Both the position numbers and the translations under genes were made by a program. A stretch of 37,240 nt of DNA, taken from contig CADDZM010000014.1 in the NCBI GenBank assembly GCA_902812345.1, positions 1 to 37,240 on the forward strand, read 5' to 3'. A model generated the notes under the pieces. That model did no database searches. It was not told where the DNA came from and saw only the letters and a list, made by a program, of their open reading frames with translations. Shown in pieces: positions 30,578 to 37,240 of this stretch. The stretch comes from Chloroflexota bacterium. GTDB taxonomy: Bacteria > Chloroflexota > Chloroflexia > Chloroheliales > Chloroheliaceae. The first letter of the stretch is position 1. Every line of letters begins with the position of its first letter.

Positions 30578-31732
30578 TTAAAGGACCGGGGTAGCCGGTA
30601 GGGTCGGTTCGTTGTTGTCGGTTTCCTGCCCGGCCTGGTCGTGCCTTTTTTGCTCGTTGGTCCTGGTAGCTTCAAGGACAGCCGCTTTAGTGTTAGCGGC
30701 GGCAGCAGCGGCCTCAGGGACCGGTACGTCTGAGCTAAACGAGGTTACGTTATTGAAAATGACCTGGATGGCGGCGGCGATTGGCACTGCCAGCAAAGCT
30801 CCCAGGATGCCGTAAAGGGTCGAACCAATCAGGATACCTACGATAACGGTAAGCGGGCTGACCCCAACCGCTTTCTCCATGATGCGCGGCACCAGAATAT
30901 TTCCTTCGACCAGTTGAATAATGACAATATAGACTGCAATCACGATTGCCAGGGTTGGACTCTGGGTCACGGCAATTAAAATAGCCGGTGCGCCCCCGAT
31001 ATACGGCCCTACCAGCGGCACTAACTCGGCGATACCGGCAAAGACCGCCAGGGCGAAAGCAAACTTCAGGCCCATAAGGGTATAGCCGATAAGGTCCATC
31101 AAGAAGATAAAGAGCATCAGGACGACCTGCCCGCGCACCCAGCTACCCAGTTTCCCTTCTACACTATCCCATAGCTGGCGGCCGCGTGCTCTTTTTTCTT
31201 CTTTGATAAAAGAAAATATCACTCGCTTGATGACTGGCCGCTCCGAAAGCCAGTAGAACGCGATGACGAAGACCGTTACCGCCGAGAATATTATCTCGAA
31301 GACGGTGACGCCAACCGAAAGGCCGTTTTCAACGACTTGAGGATTATCTACAAGGTTACGGACGCTATGATAACCGCTAAGGGCCATATTACCCAGCCAG
31401 CCGGTACCAAGCCCCTGACGAATAGCCTCGTCGGTCTTTTGCTGGTCAGAAAAGCCGGCGACTGCCCGGCTACCTTCGTCAATCAGCGGCGGCACTGTTA
31501 GAATAATAATCCCGCCCAGGACCGCCATGATAGCTGTATAAATTACCAGGATGCCGGTGCCGCGGTTGAAGGGGCCGCGCCGCAGCCGGTTTACCAGCGG
31601 CTCAATCGAGGTAGCCAGCAGGATACTGATAAAAATCAGGAAAAGAACATTCCGAATGAGATAAAGAAATACAAAACCCAATGCCACCAGGAGAGCGGTT
31701 GCAGTGTACATGGCAATTTTACGCGAATTCAT
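30578..31732 (-). CDS. AI-2E family transporter
   Basis: This 384-residue integral membrane protein starts at ATG 31732, with GAGG five bases upstream. The eight-helix AI-2E/YdiK/PerM topology is visible. Two N-terminal helices (MYTATALLVALGFVFLYLIR, VLFLIFISILLATSIEPLVN) are followed by GILVIYTAIMAVLGGIIIL, a cytoplasmic amphipathic stretch, and the C-terminal core. That core includes ALAVFAGIAELVPLVGPYIG, the conserved motif of the family, and VGVSPLTVIVGILIGSTLYG. The last 50 residues are a soluble Ala/Glu-rich tail. Family members export diverse solutes, including AI-2, indole or sodium in exchange for protons; the substrate here is unknown. It lies 117 bp downstream of YihY with a terminator between, so it is probably transcribed partly by readthrough. 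Confidence 0.9.
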   Translation of the reverse strand: MNSRKIAMYTATALLVALGFVFLYLIRNVLFLIFISILLATSIEPLVNRLRRGPFNRGTGILVIYTAIMAVLGGIIILTVPPLIDEGSRAVAGFSDQQKTDEAIRQGLGTGWLGNMALSGYHSVRNLVDNPQVVENGLSVGVTVFEIIFSAVTVFVIAFYWLSERPVIKRVIFSFIKEEKRARGRQLWDSVEGKLGSWVRGQVVLMLFIFLMDLIGYTLMGLKFAFALAVFAGIAELVPLVGPYIGGAPAILIAVTQSPTLAIVIAVYIVIIQLVEGNILVPRIMEKAVGVSPLTVIVGILIGSTLYGILGALLAVPIAAAIQVIFNNVTSFSSDVPVPEAAAAAANTKAAVLEATRTNEQKRHDQAGQETDNNEPTLPATPVL

Positions 31733-31800
31733 TTTTACCTCGGTGTTGTTCAGGGGAGCAAAACTTAAAATTTTAGAAAGGGCAGGTTGTACGGGAGAAA

Positions 31801-31837
31801 GGACCGGCGCCAGAAACCCTTTACCATGCGCCGGTCC
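31801..31837 (-). terminator. terminator after the yihY-like gene
   Basis: GGACCGGCGC (31801-31810) and GCGCCGGTCC (31828-31837) form a perfect 10-bp stem. On the minus strand it is followed by TTTCTCCC. Confidence 0.75.
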
Positions 31838-31849
31838 CTGACCTAGAAT

Positions 31850-33106
31850 TTAGGCCACCGGGTCTTTAGGCCGGAAGATTATGCCTGCGGCAGCCGCAAG
31901 GCCAAGCGCGATTATACCAACCACCATCGTAACCGGGTTTTTCTGGTCCGGTTTAGCCGGGTAATGGTTGGTGCTGGCGGCGTAAGCCGGGACTGCTTTA
32001 GGTGTCTTGCCATCATCGCCTTTAGCTTTGTCCTTGCTTTTATCCAGTTCATCGGCGGCTTTATCGTGAGCGTCTTTTACCTTGCCGGTTCCGGCAGCGC
32101 CATCGCCTTTGTTCTCGACGGCAGTAGCCGGTTTTGGCTGGTCCTTACCCTGGGCTTTTTCTTTGCCGGTCACATCCGCGCCCCCTTCGCTGTCCACTTT
32201 CTCGGCTGAGACAACTTCGCCAGGGTCTTGCTGGGAAGCCGGACCTTCCAGAAGCGATTTCCAGCCGCCGGATACCGAGGCTACTTCCGCTCCAAACAGC
32301 ATCACCGCCGCACTTAACCAGATATAGAACAAGAACAGCAGGATACCGCCGAGAGCGCCGTAGCTTTTCTGGTAACTATCGGCGGCGTTAAAGGCGGTAA
32401 TGTAGAAGGTAAAGCCGTATTTGAGCAGCTCAAACAGGATTGCCGCTACCAGCGCGCCAATCGCCACGTACCTCCATTTGTTACCTTTACGGTCGGGGGC
32501 CAGTTTGTAAAGAATGACGAATACACAAAACATCAGGGCGATAGGCAGCAATATCGAAATTACCGGCAGGATAAAGCCGAAGTTGGCCGGCGAAATACCA
32601 AACAGGCTGACATTGGCGGTAAAGATTAGCTGGGAAACAATCGTAATGGTGAACGAGGCCGCAATCAAAATACCTACAATGAACAGCAGGCCAATCCGCA
32701 ACCCGGTTTTCACGAAGAAATTACGACTGTCTTTTTTAACGTCGTAGGCCACGTTGATGCCAAAAATAAGCTGGTCAAAAATGCCGCTGCCCGACCAGAG
32801 CAAAAAGATCGCCGACACAGAGAGTAGACCGGGCGCGCCTTGCACCAGGCCGTCAATTATTTTGCCGATGTCGAACCCGGCCCCGAGGTTTGGCAGCGCG
32901 CCTTTAACCGAGTTTATAAAATTTTGGCGGGCCACGCCATCCTGCAAGAAGAAACTGCCGATAACGATAAAACCCAGCACAAGAGGAATGATGCTTTGCA
33001 AAGCGTAGTAAGCGATAGCCGCCGCTACATTCAAGCAATTATCCTTAAAAAACTCCCCGATGCTATCTTTAGTGACCTTAAAAGTTGATTTAGCCCAAGC
33101 CGGCAT
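31850..33106 (-). CDS. YihY/BrkB family membrane protein with long C-terminal tail
   Basis: This is a 418-residue protein. Residues 1-285 form the family's six-helix domain: DNCLNVAAAIAYYALQSIIP, LVLGFIVIGSFFL, LLSVSAIFLLWSGSGIFDQL, LRIGLLFIVGILIAASFTIT, ILLPIALMFCVFVILYKLAP and LGGILLFLFYIWLSAAVMLF, followed by GAEVASV. The first motif and the WSGSGIF segment are diagnostic. Unlike the usual 280-300-residue members, a strongly charged Lys/Asp/Glu/Ala-rich tail of about 100 residues follows, ending in another membrane helix (PVTMVVGIIALGLAAAAGII) and RPKDPVA. The function of the family is not settled; the RNase BN label is historical and wrong. Start ATG 33106 with AAAGGA upstream. Confidence 0.88.
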   Translation of the reverse strand: MPAWAKSTFKVTKDSIGEFFKDNCLNVAAAIAYYALQSIIPLVLGFIVIGSFFLQDGVARQNFINSVKGALPNLGAGFDIGKIIDGLVQGAPGLLSVSAIFLLWSGSGIFDQLIFGINVAYDVKKDSRNFFVKTGLRIGLLFIVGILIAASFTITIVSQLIFTANVSLFGISPANFGFILPVISILLPIALMFCVFVILYKLAPDRKGNKWRYVAIGALVAAILFELLKYGFTFYITAFNAADSYQKSYGALGGILLFLFYIWLSAAVMLFGAEVASVSGGWKSLLEGPASQQDPGEVVSAEKVDSEGGADVTGKEKAQGKDQPKPATAVENKGDGAAGTGKVKDAHDKAADELDKSKDKAKGDDGKTPKAVPAYAASTNHYPAKPDQKNPVTMVVGIIALGLAAAAGIIFRPKDPVA

Positions 33107-33179
33107 AGCTTAAATCCTTTTCTACTACCCTGGTTTTTTACTTCGTTTAAATGTTTCAAAATGTTTCTAGCACAAAATG

Positions 33180-33195
33180 TCCCAATCTATTGGGA
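33180..33195. promoter_or_regulatory. perfect 16-bp palindrome in the divergent region
   Basis: TCCCAAT-CT-ATTGGGA lies between the yihY-like gene (minus) and the hydrolase (plus). It could be an operator for yihY, whose start is about 75 bp away. The region 33107-33365 otherwise holds only the hydrolase promoter and operator described next. Confidence 0.35.
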
Positions 33196-33267
33196 TAGCT
33201 GTCATGGCAACTCATTACAAGATTTGGGCCAGGAATATAAAAAGTTAAGGGAAGAAAATTTAAGTCT

Positions 33268-33321
33268 TTGAAACAAAATGAATAACTCCGTAGTCTAAAG
33301 TTATGTGTACATCGTACACAT
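33268..33321 (+). promoter_or_regulatory. promoter and 19-bp palindromic operator of the hydrolase-TetR pair
   Basis: TTGAAA (33268-33273), 17 bp, TAGTCT (33291-33296). Immediately downstream, ATGTGTAC-ATC-GTACACAT (33303-33321) is an exact inverted repeat covering the expected start of transcription. GTAC-centred palindromes are typical of TetR-family operators, and a TetR gene is the second gene of this unit. Confidence 0.6.
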
Positions 33322-33365
33322 TTTTGTAAGAACAGGTATCAATAAACCAGAAGAAAGGTTTTAGA

Positions 33366-34184
33366 ATGAATCAGGATTTTGTTACATCGGCAGACGGCAC
33401 CAGGTTAAGCTATTTGACCGCCGGGAATGGTCCAACCGTACTGGTTGTGCCAGGCGCGCTTACGACTGCCTTTGAATTCGAAGGGTTCAGCCGGGAGTTA
33501 GCCCGGAATTTTACCGTGCATACTCTTAACCGGCGGGGTCGGGGCGGAAGCGGACCGCAAGGCGCGGCTTATAGTATCGCTAAAGAATGCGAGGATATCA
33601 TCGCCCTGCAAGAAAAGACCGGGGCCGAATACGTCTTCGGGCACAGCTTTGGCGGGTTCGTAACCCTGGAAGCAGTCCGCAACAACCCTAATTTGAAGAA
33701 GATTGCGGTCTACGAGCCGGGCATTTCGATTGATGGTTCGTTGCCGGTGGGATGGGTCGCCCAATGCAGGTCCGAGTTGGACCAGGGGAAAGACCTTGAT
33801 GCTTTTATAACGTTCATTCGCGGCGTCAGCCCGGTAATGAGCGGTAAGATGCCCCGGTGGCTGCTCAAATTGGTTTTGCCGCTTGCCATAAAGAAAGACG
33901 AGCTTGCGCTGAAACTCCAACTACTGCCCTGCACAATTCGCGAACACGCCGAAATTGCCCAGCGGGATAATACTTATTCGGATTACAGGGAAATTTCCGC
34001 CGGGATTCTTCTTCTGTACGGGGGCCGCCCTAAAAGCCTTAAAAACGAGCGAGTTATGCAAAAACTGGGCAGAGCTTTTCAGCATAAGGAGATGTTGCAG
34101 TTTCCAAAATTAGACCACATCGGGCCGGAAAGGAAGCCGCAAGAAGTGGCGGAAGCTTTAACAAAATTCTTTTTGGCCGGTTAG
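33366..34184 (+). CDS. alpha/beta hydrolase
   Basis: The protein has 272 residues; ATG is preceded by AGAAAGG. The fold motifs are in order: oxyanion-hole region VLVVPGALTTAFEFEGF, LNRRGRGGSG, nucleophile elbow EYVFGHSFGGFVTLEAV (Ser in GHSFGG), a cap region rich in Lys, Leu and Ile, then ILLLYGGRPKS for the acid strand and KLDHIGPERKPQEVAEALT with the catalytic His. The usual Asp at the acid strand is replaced by a GGRPKS context, so the third triad member is not obvious. The substrate is unknown. It is paired with a TetR regulator downstream and an operator upstream, so it probably degrades or responds to the regulator's ligand. Confidence 0.85.
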   Translation: MNQDFVTSADGTRLSYLTAGNGPTVLVVPGALTTAFEFEGFSRELARNFTVHTLNRRGRGGSGPQGAAYSIAKECEDIIALQEKTGAEYVFGHSFGGFVTLEAVRNNPNLKKIAVYEPGISIDGSLPVGWVAQCRSELDQGKDLDAFITFIRGVSPVMSGKMPRWLLKLVLPLAIKKDELALKLQLLPCTIREHAEIAQRDNTYSDYREISAGILLLYGGRPKSLKNERVMQKLGRAFQHKEMLQFPKLDHIGPERKPQEVAEALTKFFLAG

Positions 34185-34240
34185 CCGAAAAGAGCGGCGG
34201 CTGTCTTGCGCGAGGAACTTTCCCGGTAGATAATAGCGCC

Positions 34241-34954
34241 ATGGGTGATGCAGACAGAGAAAATTTACCTCATTATGCCAGCTACGCCTGGAAGACCGCG
34301 CCCAAGAATGAGGCAGAACCGACCCCAAAATTAAATACGCGCAAAGTGGTCCAGGGCGCGATTGAACTGGTCAGCCGGGAAGGGCTGGCTAGTTTGACGA
34401 TTCGCAGGCTGGCCGCACAGCTTGGGTTTACAACAATGGCGGTCTACCGGCATATCGCTTCCCGTGAAGAGTTGCTCCTTCTTATGGTTGATATGAGCCT
34501 GGGCGCACCGCCCGCTTCAATCGGAGAGGCCGCGACCTGGCAGCAAGCTTTGCAGGAATGGGGCAATGGCCTGTTCGCTCGCTACCAGGAACACCCCTGG
34601 GTACTCGATTGGGGCGCGCCGGGCCTTCCTAGCACGCCGAACCACGTGGCCTGGGTGGAAGCTTTCCTGAGAGCGATGGAAGGTTGCCGCCTGACTTTGC
34701 AGCAAAAGATGGATGCGGCGCTTTTGATTGACGGACACGTGCGCAATATCGCTAACCTGACCCGCCCGGATAAAGCCGGTAAAATCCAGGCGGGCATAAT
34801 CACGGCTTCGGGCTGGCTGCCGCAGGTTCTGGACCCTGGAAAATTCCCAAACTTTTTAAAGGTGCTGCAAGAAGGGGTACTTGAAGACGCTGCCGGTCCT
34901 GAGTTAATTTTTGGCCTGAACAGCATTATTGCAGGGCTGGAAGCCCAATTGTAA
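34241..34954 (+). CDS. TetR family regulator (tetracycline-repressor-like C-terminal domain)
   Basis: The protein has 237 residues. The start is ATG at 34241; no Shine-Dalgarno is apparent, and a 30-residue polar lead precedes the DNA-binding domain. That domain reads TRKVVQGAIELVSREGLASL, then TIRRLAAQLGFTTMAVYRHI and ASREELLLLMVD, a clear TetR helix-turn-helix. The C-terminal part with WQQALQEWGNGLFARYQEHP and HVAWVEAFLRAMEGCRLTLQ resembles the TetR_C_1 type. It is second gene after the hydrolase, 56 bp downstream, and very likely represses this operon through the palindrome at 33303-33321. The ligand is unknown. Confidence 0.88.
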   Translation: MGDADRENLPHYASYAWKTAPKNEAEPTPKLNTRKVVQGAIELVSREGLASLTIRRLAAQLGFTTMAVYRHIASREELLLLMVDMSLGAPPASIGEAATWQQALQEWGNGLFARYQEHPWVLDWGAPGLPSTPNHVAWVEAFLRAMEGCRLTLQQKMDAALLIDGHVRNIANLTRPDKAGKIQAGIITASGWLPQVLDPGKFPNFLKVLQEGVLEDAAGPELIFGLNSIIAGLEAQL

Positions 34955-34981
34955 ATTTATTTTAAGTGAGAAAGACGAAGG

Positions 34982-35299
34982 TTATTTTTTCCCCGGATTG
35001 GTGGTCGAGGCCGGATTTTCCGGGGGGAAATCTACCGGGTGGTGGCTTTTATGGTTTTCGGAGATAAGCTTGTCGCGAAGGTGGACTACCGGCAGGACCG
35101 GGCGATTCCCCCGGAAGATGATGTAGGCAATCAGGCCGACCGGCCCGGTAACCAGGCCCACGAAAATCCAGAGGTAGCCCGGCAGACCGCGTTTGTCGGC
35201 GTCCACTCGCATCCACATTGAAAGGCCAATCCAGAACGAGGTAATCGCGAGGAACCCCATGATTACCCCAAAATCAATTAGCAGCCTCTCGCCGTCCAA
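34982..35299 (-). CDS. small membrane protein, PLDc_N-like
   Basis: The protein has 105 residues and follows rimM by four bases. The start is TTG at 35299, with no good ribosome site; an in-frame ATG at codon 14 is an alternative. Two membrane helices are predicted (GVIMGFLAITSFWIGLSMWM and YLWIFVGLVTGPVGLIAYII). They are linked by RVDADKRGLPG and followed by FRGNRP, an arrangement resembling the PLDc_N/short membrane-anchor family. The C-terminus is polar with several His and Pro. Function is unknown. Position at the end of the rpsP-khpA-rimM unit, where trmD would be usual, is probably fortuitous co-transcription. Confidence 0.7.
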   Translation of the reverse strand: MDGERLLIDFGVIMGFLAITSFWIGLSMWMRVDADKRGLPGYLWIFVGLVTGPVGLIAYIIFRGNRPVLPVVHLRDKLISENHKSHHPVDFPPENPASTTNPGKK

Positions 35300-35303
35300 C
35301 GGT

Positions 35304-36107
35304 TTAGACCAGGCCTTCCAGCAGTTCGATAGTCATGCGGCCGGTATCAAGGTCAATATTTTTGACCACATCTTTGATTGCCGGGATTAAAACATCATTC
35401 TTGGAGAGCGGGCCTCGGACAGTGTAGACATCATTGGCAGGCATTTGTTCGACGTTTACAACTTTGCCCACGAAAACGCCTTCGGCGCTGTAAACTTCCA
35501 GGCCGATAATTTGAAAAATGTAGTATTCACCTTCCGGCAACGGCACGGTCTCGGCGTAAGGCACCGCGACATTGTAACCGCGCAGGCTTTCGACCTGCTC
35601 GACTTTGGTCATTCCTTCAAAGCGCAGGACTACCACTTTTTCATTTTGAATCTTGGCCGAAAGTAATTGCTTGCGCTCCCAGTTGACGATGTTAGCCGCG
35701 CCGGGCGGAGCAATATAGACTGCTTCAAGTCGTTCGAAGCGGTCGGGGAAGTCGGTCCGAATGTTAGCCTTGACCGCGCCGCGCAACCCAAAAGGAGCCG
35801 AAATCTGGGCGATAGTGACATATTCAGGCTGTTCGGGTCCGGTGAGTGAAACGCCTTCCTGGTGTTCGTCCTCTACTAATGGAGTCTCCAGGTTGAGGTC
35901 AGACTGGGCTTGATTACGGTTTCCGGGGCGATTATTGGAAGAAGCGGCCTGGCTGCTGGGTCCGCGAGTGGGACCGGCATTATTGGGGCGTTTAGTGCGG
36001 GCGCGGGGGTTAGAGCCGCTTGAATTCGAATTGGAGCCTGCCCGGTCGGGACCGCTCCGGCGGGGGCCACTAAAGTTACGGTTGCCTGGCTTTTTATTAT
36101 CCGGCAT
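35304..36107 (-). CDS. rimM: ribosome maturation factor RimM with disordered N-terminal extension
   Basis: This is a 267-residue protein against about 170 for the family. Residues 1-90 are a low-complexity, Asn/Pro/Arg/Gly/Ser-rich extension with several basic PRR, RTKRP and NRPGNRN segments. The RimM N domain follows: EYVTIAQISAPFGLRGAVKA, FPDRFERLEAVYIA, VVVLRFEGMTKVEQVESLRG. Then come the PRC-barrel residues GEYYIFQIIGLEVYSAEGVF, VGKVVNVEQMPANDVYTVRG and VLIPAIKDVVKNIDLDTGRM. RimM binds S19 and helps mature the 30S head. ATG at 36107 has AGGAG three bases upstream, and no good alternative start lies between the extension and the domain, so the extension appears real. The downstream gene begins four bases after its stop. 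Confidence 0.93.
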   Translation of the reverse strand: MPDNKKPGNRNFSGPRRSGPDRAGSNSNSSGSNPRARTKRPNNAGPTRGPSSQAASSNNRPGNRNQAQSDLNLETPLVEDEHQEGVSLTGPEQPEYVTIAQISAPFGLRGAVKANIRTDFPDRFERLEAVYIAPPGAANIVNWERKQLLSAKIQNEKVVVLRFEGMTKVEQVESLRGYNVAVPYAETVPLPEGEYYIFQIIGLEVYSAEGVFVGKVVNVEQMPANDVYTVRGPLSKNDVLIPAIKDVVKNIDLDTGRMTIELLEGLV

Positions 36108-36217
36108 AAACTCCTACATGAGCTACAACTCTGCCGCGCTTTAAGGCTTTCCGGGTTGGAAAAGCGTTTGCTTACCAGGTAATGCTAAGCGGCCAGAGCG
36201 GTAGATTTAAGCTAAAG

Positions 36218-36250
36218 CGGGCCACCTGCCAAATAATAGCAAGTGGCCCG
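36218..36250 (-). terminator. hairpin between khpA and rimM
   Basis: CGGGCCAC (36218-36225) and GTGGCCCG (36243-36250) form a perfect 8-bp stem, 17 bases after the khpA stop. T-richness downstream on the minus strand is modest, so it may be a partial terminator or processing site. Confidence 0.5.
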
Positions 36251-36266
36251 GCATTTCAAAAGAAGG

Positions 36267-36497
36267 CTAGGATTGGATTTCGAGCGTGGCCCGTTTGCCT
36301 TCGCGAGCCGCCGTGACAGCCAGTAAGGTTCGCATCGCCTTGGCAATCTTGCCCTGCTTACCGATTACCTTGCCCATATCATCAGGGGCCACCGCCAGTT
36401 TGATAATTACCGAATGAGTTCCTTCTATCTGGCGGACCTGGACCGCGCCAGGGTCATCTACCAGGGACTGCGCCATATATAAAATTAAGTCTTTCAT
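36267..36497 (-). CDS. khpA: KH-domain RNA-binding protein KhpA
   Basis: This is a 76-residue single KH-domain protein. ATG at 36497 has GGGAG four bases upstream. The sequence LILYMAQSLVDDPGAVQVRQ is followed by SVIIKLAVAPDDMGKVIGKQ and GKIAKAMRTLLAVTAA, with the RNA-binding loop IGKQGK. Size and position between rpsP and rimM are those of KhpA (YlqC), a partner of KhpB/Jag in RNA binding and control of cell elongation in Firmicutes. Its role in this phylum is not established. It is separated from rimM by a hairpin at 36218. Confidence 0.93.
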   Translation of the reverse strand: MKDLILYMAQSLVDDPGAVQVRQIEGTHSVIIKLAVAPDDMGKVIGKQGKIAKAMRTLLAVTAAREGKRATLEIQS

Positions 36498-36594
36498 TAT
36501 CTCCCTAGCCCTCGTGTTGTTGTTTGAACGCCTGGCGCTCTGAGTGTCCTAAATCCCAAAAGGTTAGACCGGACCGGAAGGCCCGGCCAGAAAA

Positions 36595-36894
36595 TTATTC
36601 TTTGGCCTTTTTCCTGGGTTCGCCAGTCGGGGCGGGCCGGAACTTCAACTGAATTTCGTCAACGCCGTTGAACTTGAGCAAGCGGGCTACCCGGTCGGTA
36701 GGCTGTGCGCCAACGCTCAGCCAGTAGCGAGCGCGTTCGATGTCAATTTTAACTTCGGCAGGTTCCGTCACCGGGTTGTAAATGCCAAGTATTTCCTTGA
36801 AGCGACCATCGCGGGGAGAGGTGCTTTCGGCCACAACCACGCGATAAAAAGGAGCTTTCTTGGCTCCCATGCGCTTCAATCTAATCTTTACCAC
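36595..36894 (-). CDS. rpsP: 30S ribosomal protein S16
   Basis: The protein has 99 residues. The start is GTG at 36894-36892, with GGAGG nine bases upstream. It begins [20 protein letters not shown], continuing with [40 protein letters not shown] and a Lys-rich end. This is the full S16 family length plus a short basic tail. It is first gene of the rpsP-khpA-rimM unit. A consensus promoter lies 80-110 bp upstream. Confidence 0.97.
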   Translation of the reverse strand: MVKIRLKRMGAKKAPFYRVVVAESTSPRDGRFKEILGIYNPVTEPAEVKIDIERARYWLSVGAQPTDRVARLLKFNGVDEIQLKFRPAPTGEPRKKAKE

Positions 36895-37240
36895 CTAAAT
36901 CATCCTCCAAGTAAGTTATTAGTTCACATTTAGTTGTCGAGCGGCTGGTAATATAGTCAACTCGCGAAGATAGATTATACCTTTTGGTGAACTCAATGTC
37001 AACCTTCCCTGCCTGAAAATTCAGGTTTTATACGCCTGGAATAGAAATCCCCGGCGGTTTCCCATTGACCTGCTGGAAGAAAAATTAAATCATTAGCAGG
37101 ACTTGCCCTCAGACCAACCAGGCCTGACCGAATGAAAGGGGCTACGAGACTCCTCAACTGCGCCCGCTGGATGTGACTATTGCGAGCAAAAGCCCTGATA
37201 ATAAAGGCTATTAAAGAGGGACGTAAGTCTGAAAAAGGAT
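36895..37240 (-). other. upstream region of rpsP
   Basis: It holds the rpsP promoter (36974-37002) and an 80-nt leader. Beyond it lies a palindrome CCTGAA-AA-TTCAGG (37012-37025). From 37026 to the window edge both strands have frequent stops and nothing recognisable. Confidence 0.6.
36974..37002 (-). promoter_or_regulatory. fully consensus sigma-70 promoter of rpsP
   Basis: On the minus strand TTGACA (37002-36997), exactly 17 bp, TATAAT (36979-36974). It matches the housekeeping consensus at all twelve positions. Confidence 0.93.

Noticed and set aside
37010-37095. Plus-strand open frame ending at TAG near 37093
   Set aside because: It runs through the consensus rpsP promoter, has no start with a ribosome site, and its product resembles nothing.

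Overview
The window carries about 30 protein-coding genes and is gene-dense. It contains no rRNA, tRNA or CRISPR array that I can recognise. The gene content suggests a Chloroflexota bacterium, possibly Ktedonobacteria-like. The pointers are an F420-type luciferase-like oxidoreductase of the Rv1855c type, Rex next to a menaquinone methyltransferase, a GMC oxidoreductase with a gluconate-dehydrogenase subunit 3, paired GH15 glucosidases, and many TTG/GTG starts. The phylum call is inference and no marker here settles it.

Layout. 1-3830: the 5' part of an F420-type oxidoreductase (minus strand), a divergent TetR regulator with its own promoter and operator, an ABC-F ATPase behind a long leader, and an unrecognised minus-strand gene. 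4100-20260: a long run of plus-strand genes for sugar and organic-acid oxidation. In order these are a ThDP enzyme of the pyruvate oxidase/acetolactate synthase type, an enolase-superfamily gene broken by an insertion, an internally duplicated membrane protein, gluconate dehydrogenase subunit 3, a GMC flavoprotein, NDH-2, a glucose-dehydrogenase-like SDR, two different GH15 glycosidases, a 28-residue mini-gene, a frameshifted DUF1622 gene and a second, intact enolase-superfamily sugar-acid dehydratase. 20285-27400: a small membrane protein, a haem membrane domain fused to a Rieske domain, an SDR, a membrane-anchored MutS-like ATPase and a GH13 amylase. 27470-33110 (minus): SirB1-like transglutaminase/TPR protein, Rex, MenG, AI-2E transporter and YihY/BrkB. 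33300-34955: an alpha/beta hydrolase and TetR pair behind a 19-bp palindrome. 34980-36895 (minus): rpsP, khpA, rimM and a small membrane protein behind a fully consensus promoter.

How the genes could work together (inference): the GH15 and GH13 enzymes release glucose from alpha-glucans or trehalose. The SDR and the GMC/subunit-3 pair oxidise sugar to sugar acid, NDH-2 re-oxidises NADH, the enolase-superfamily enzymes dehydrate sugar acids, and the ThDP enzyme handles the resulting 2-keto acid. MenG and Rex tie quinone supply to the NADH/NAD ratio.

The most interesting signals are: (1) a roughly 352-bp ORF-less insertion inside the first enolase-superfamily gene that folds into at least nine perfect or near-perfect stems, whose removal restores the reading frame, and which looks like a stand-alone mobile structured RNA; (2) a complete miniature transcription unit encoding a 28-residue protein whose promoter resembles that of the ThDP gene; (3) a dispersed ~76-bp palindromic repeat found three times; (4) several unusual protein architectures (Rieske fusion, membrane MutS, RimM and YihY with long disordered extensions).
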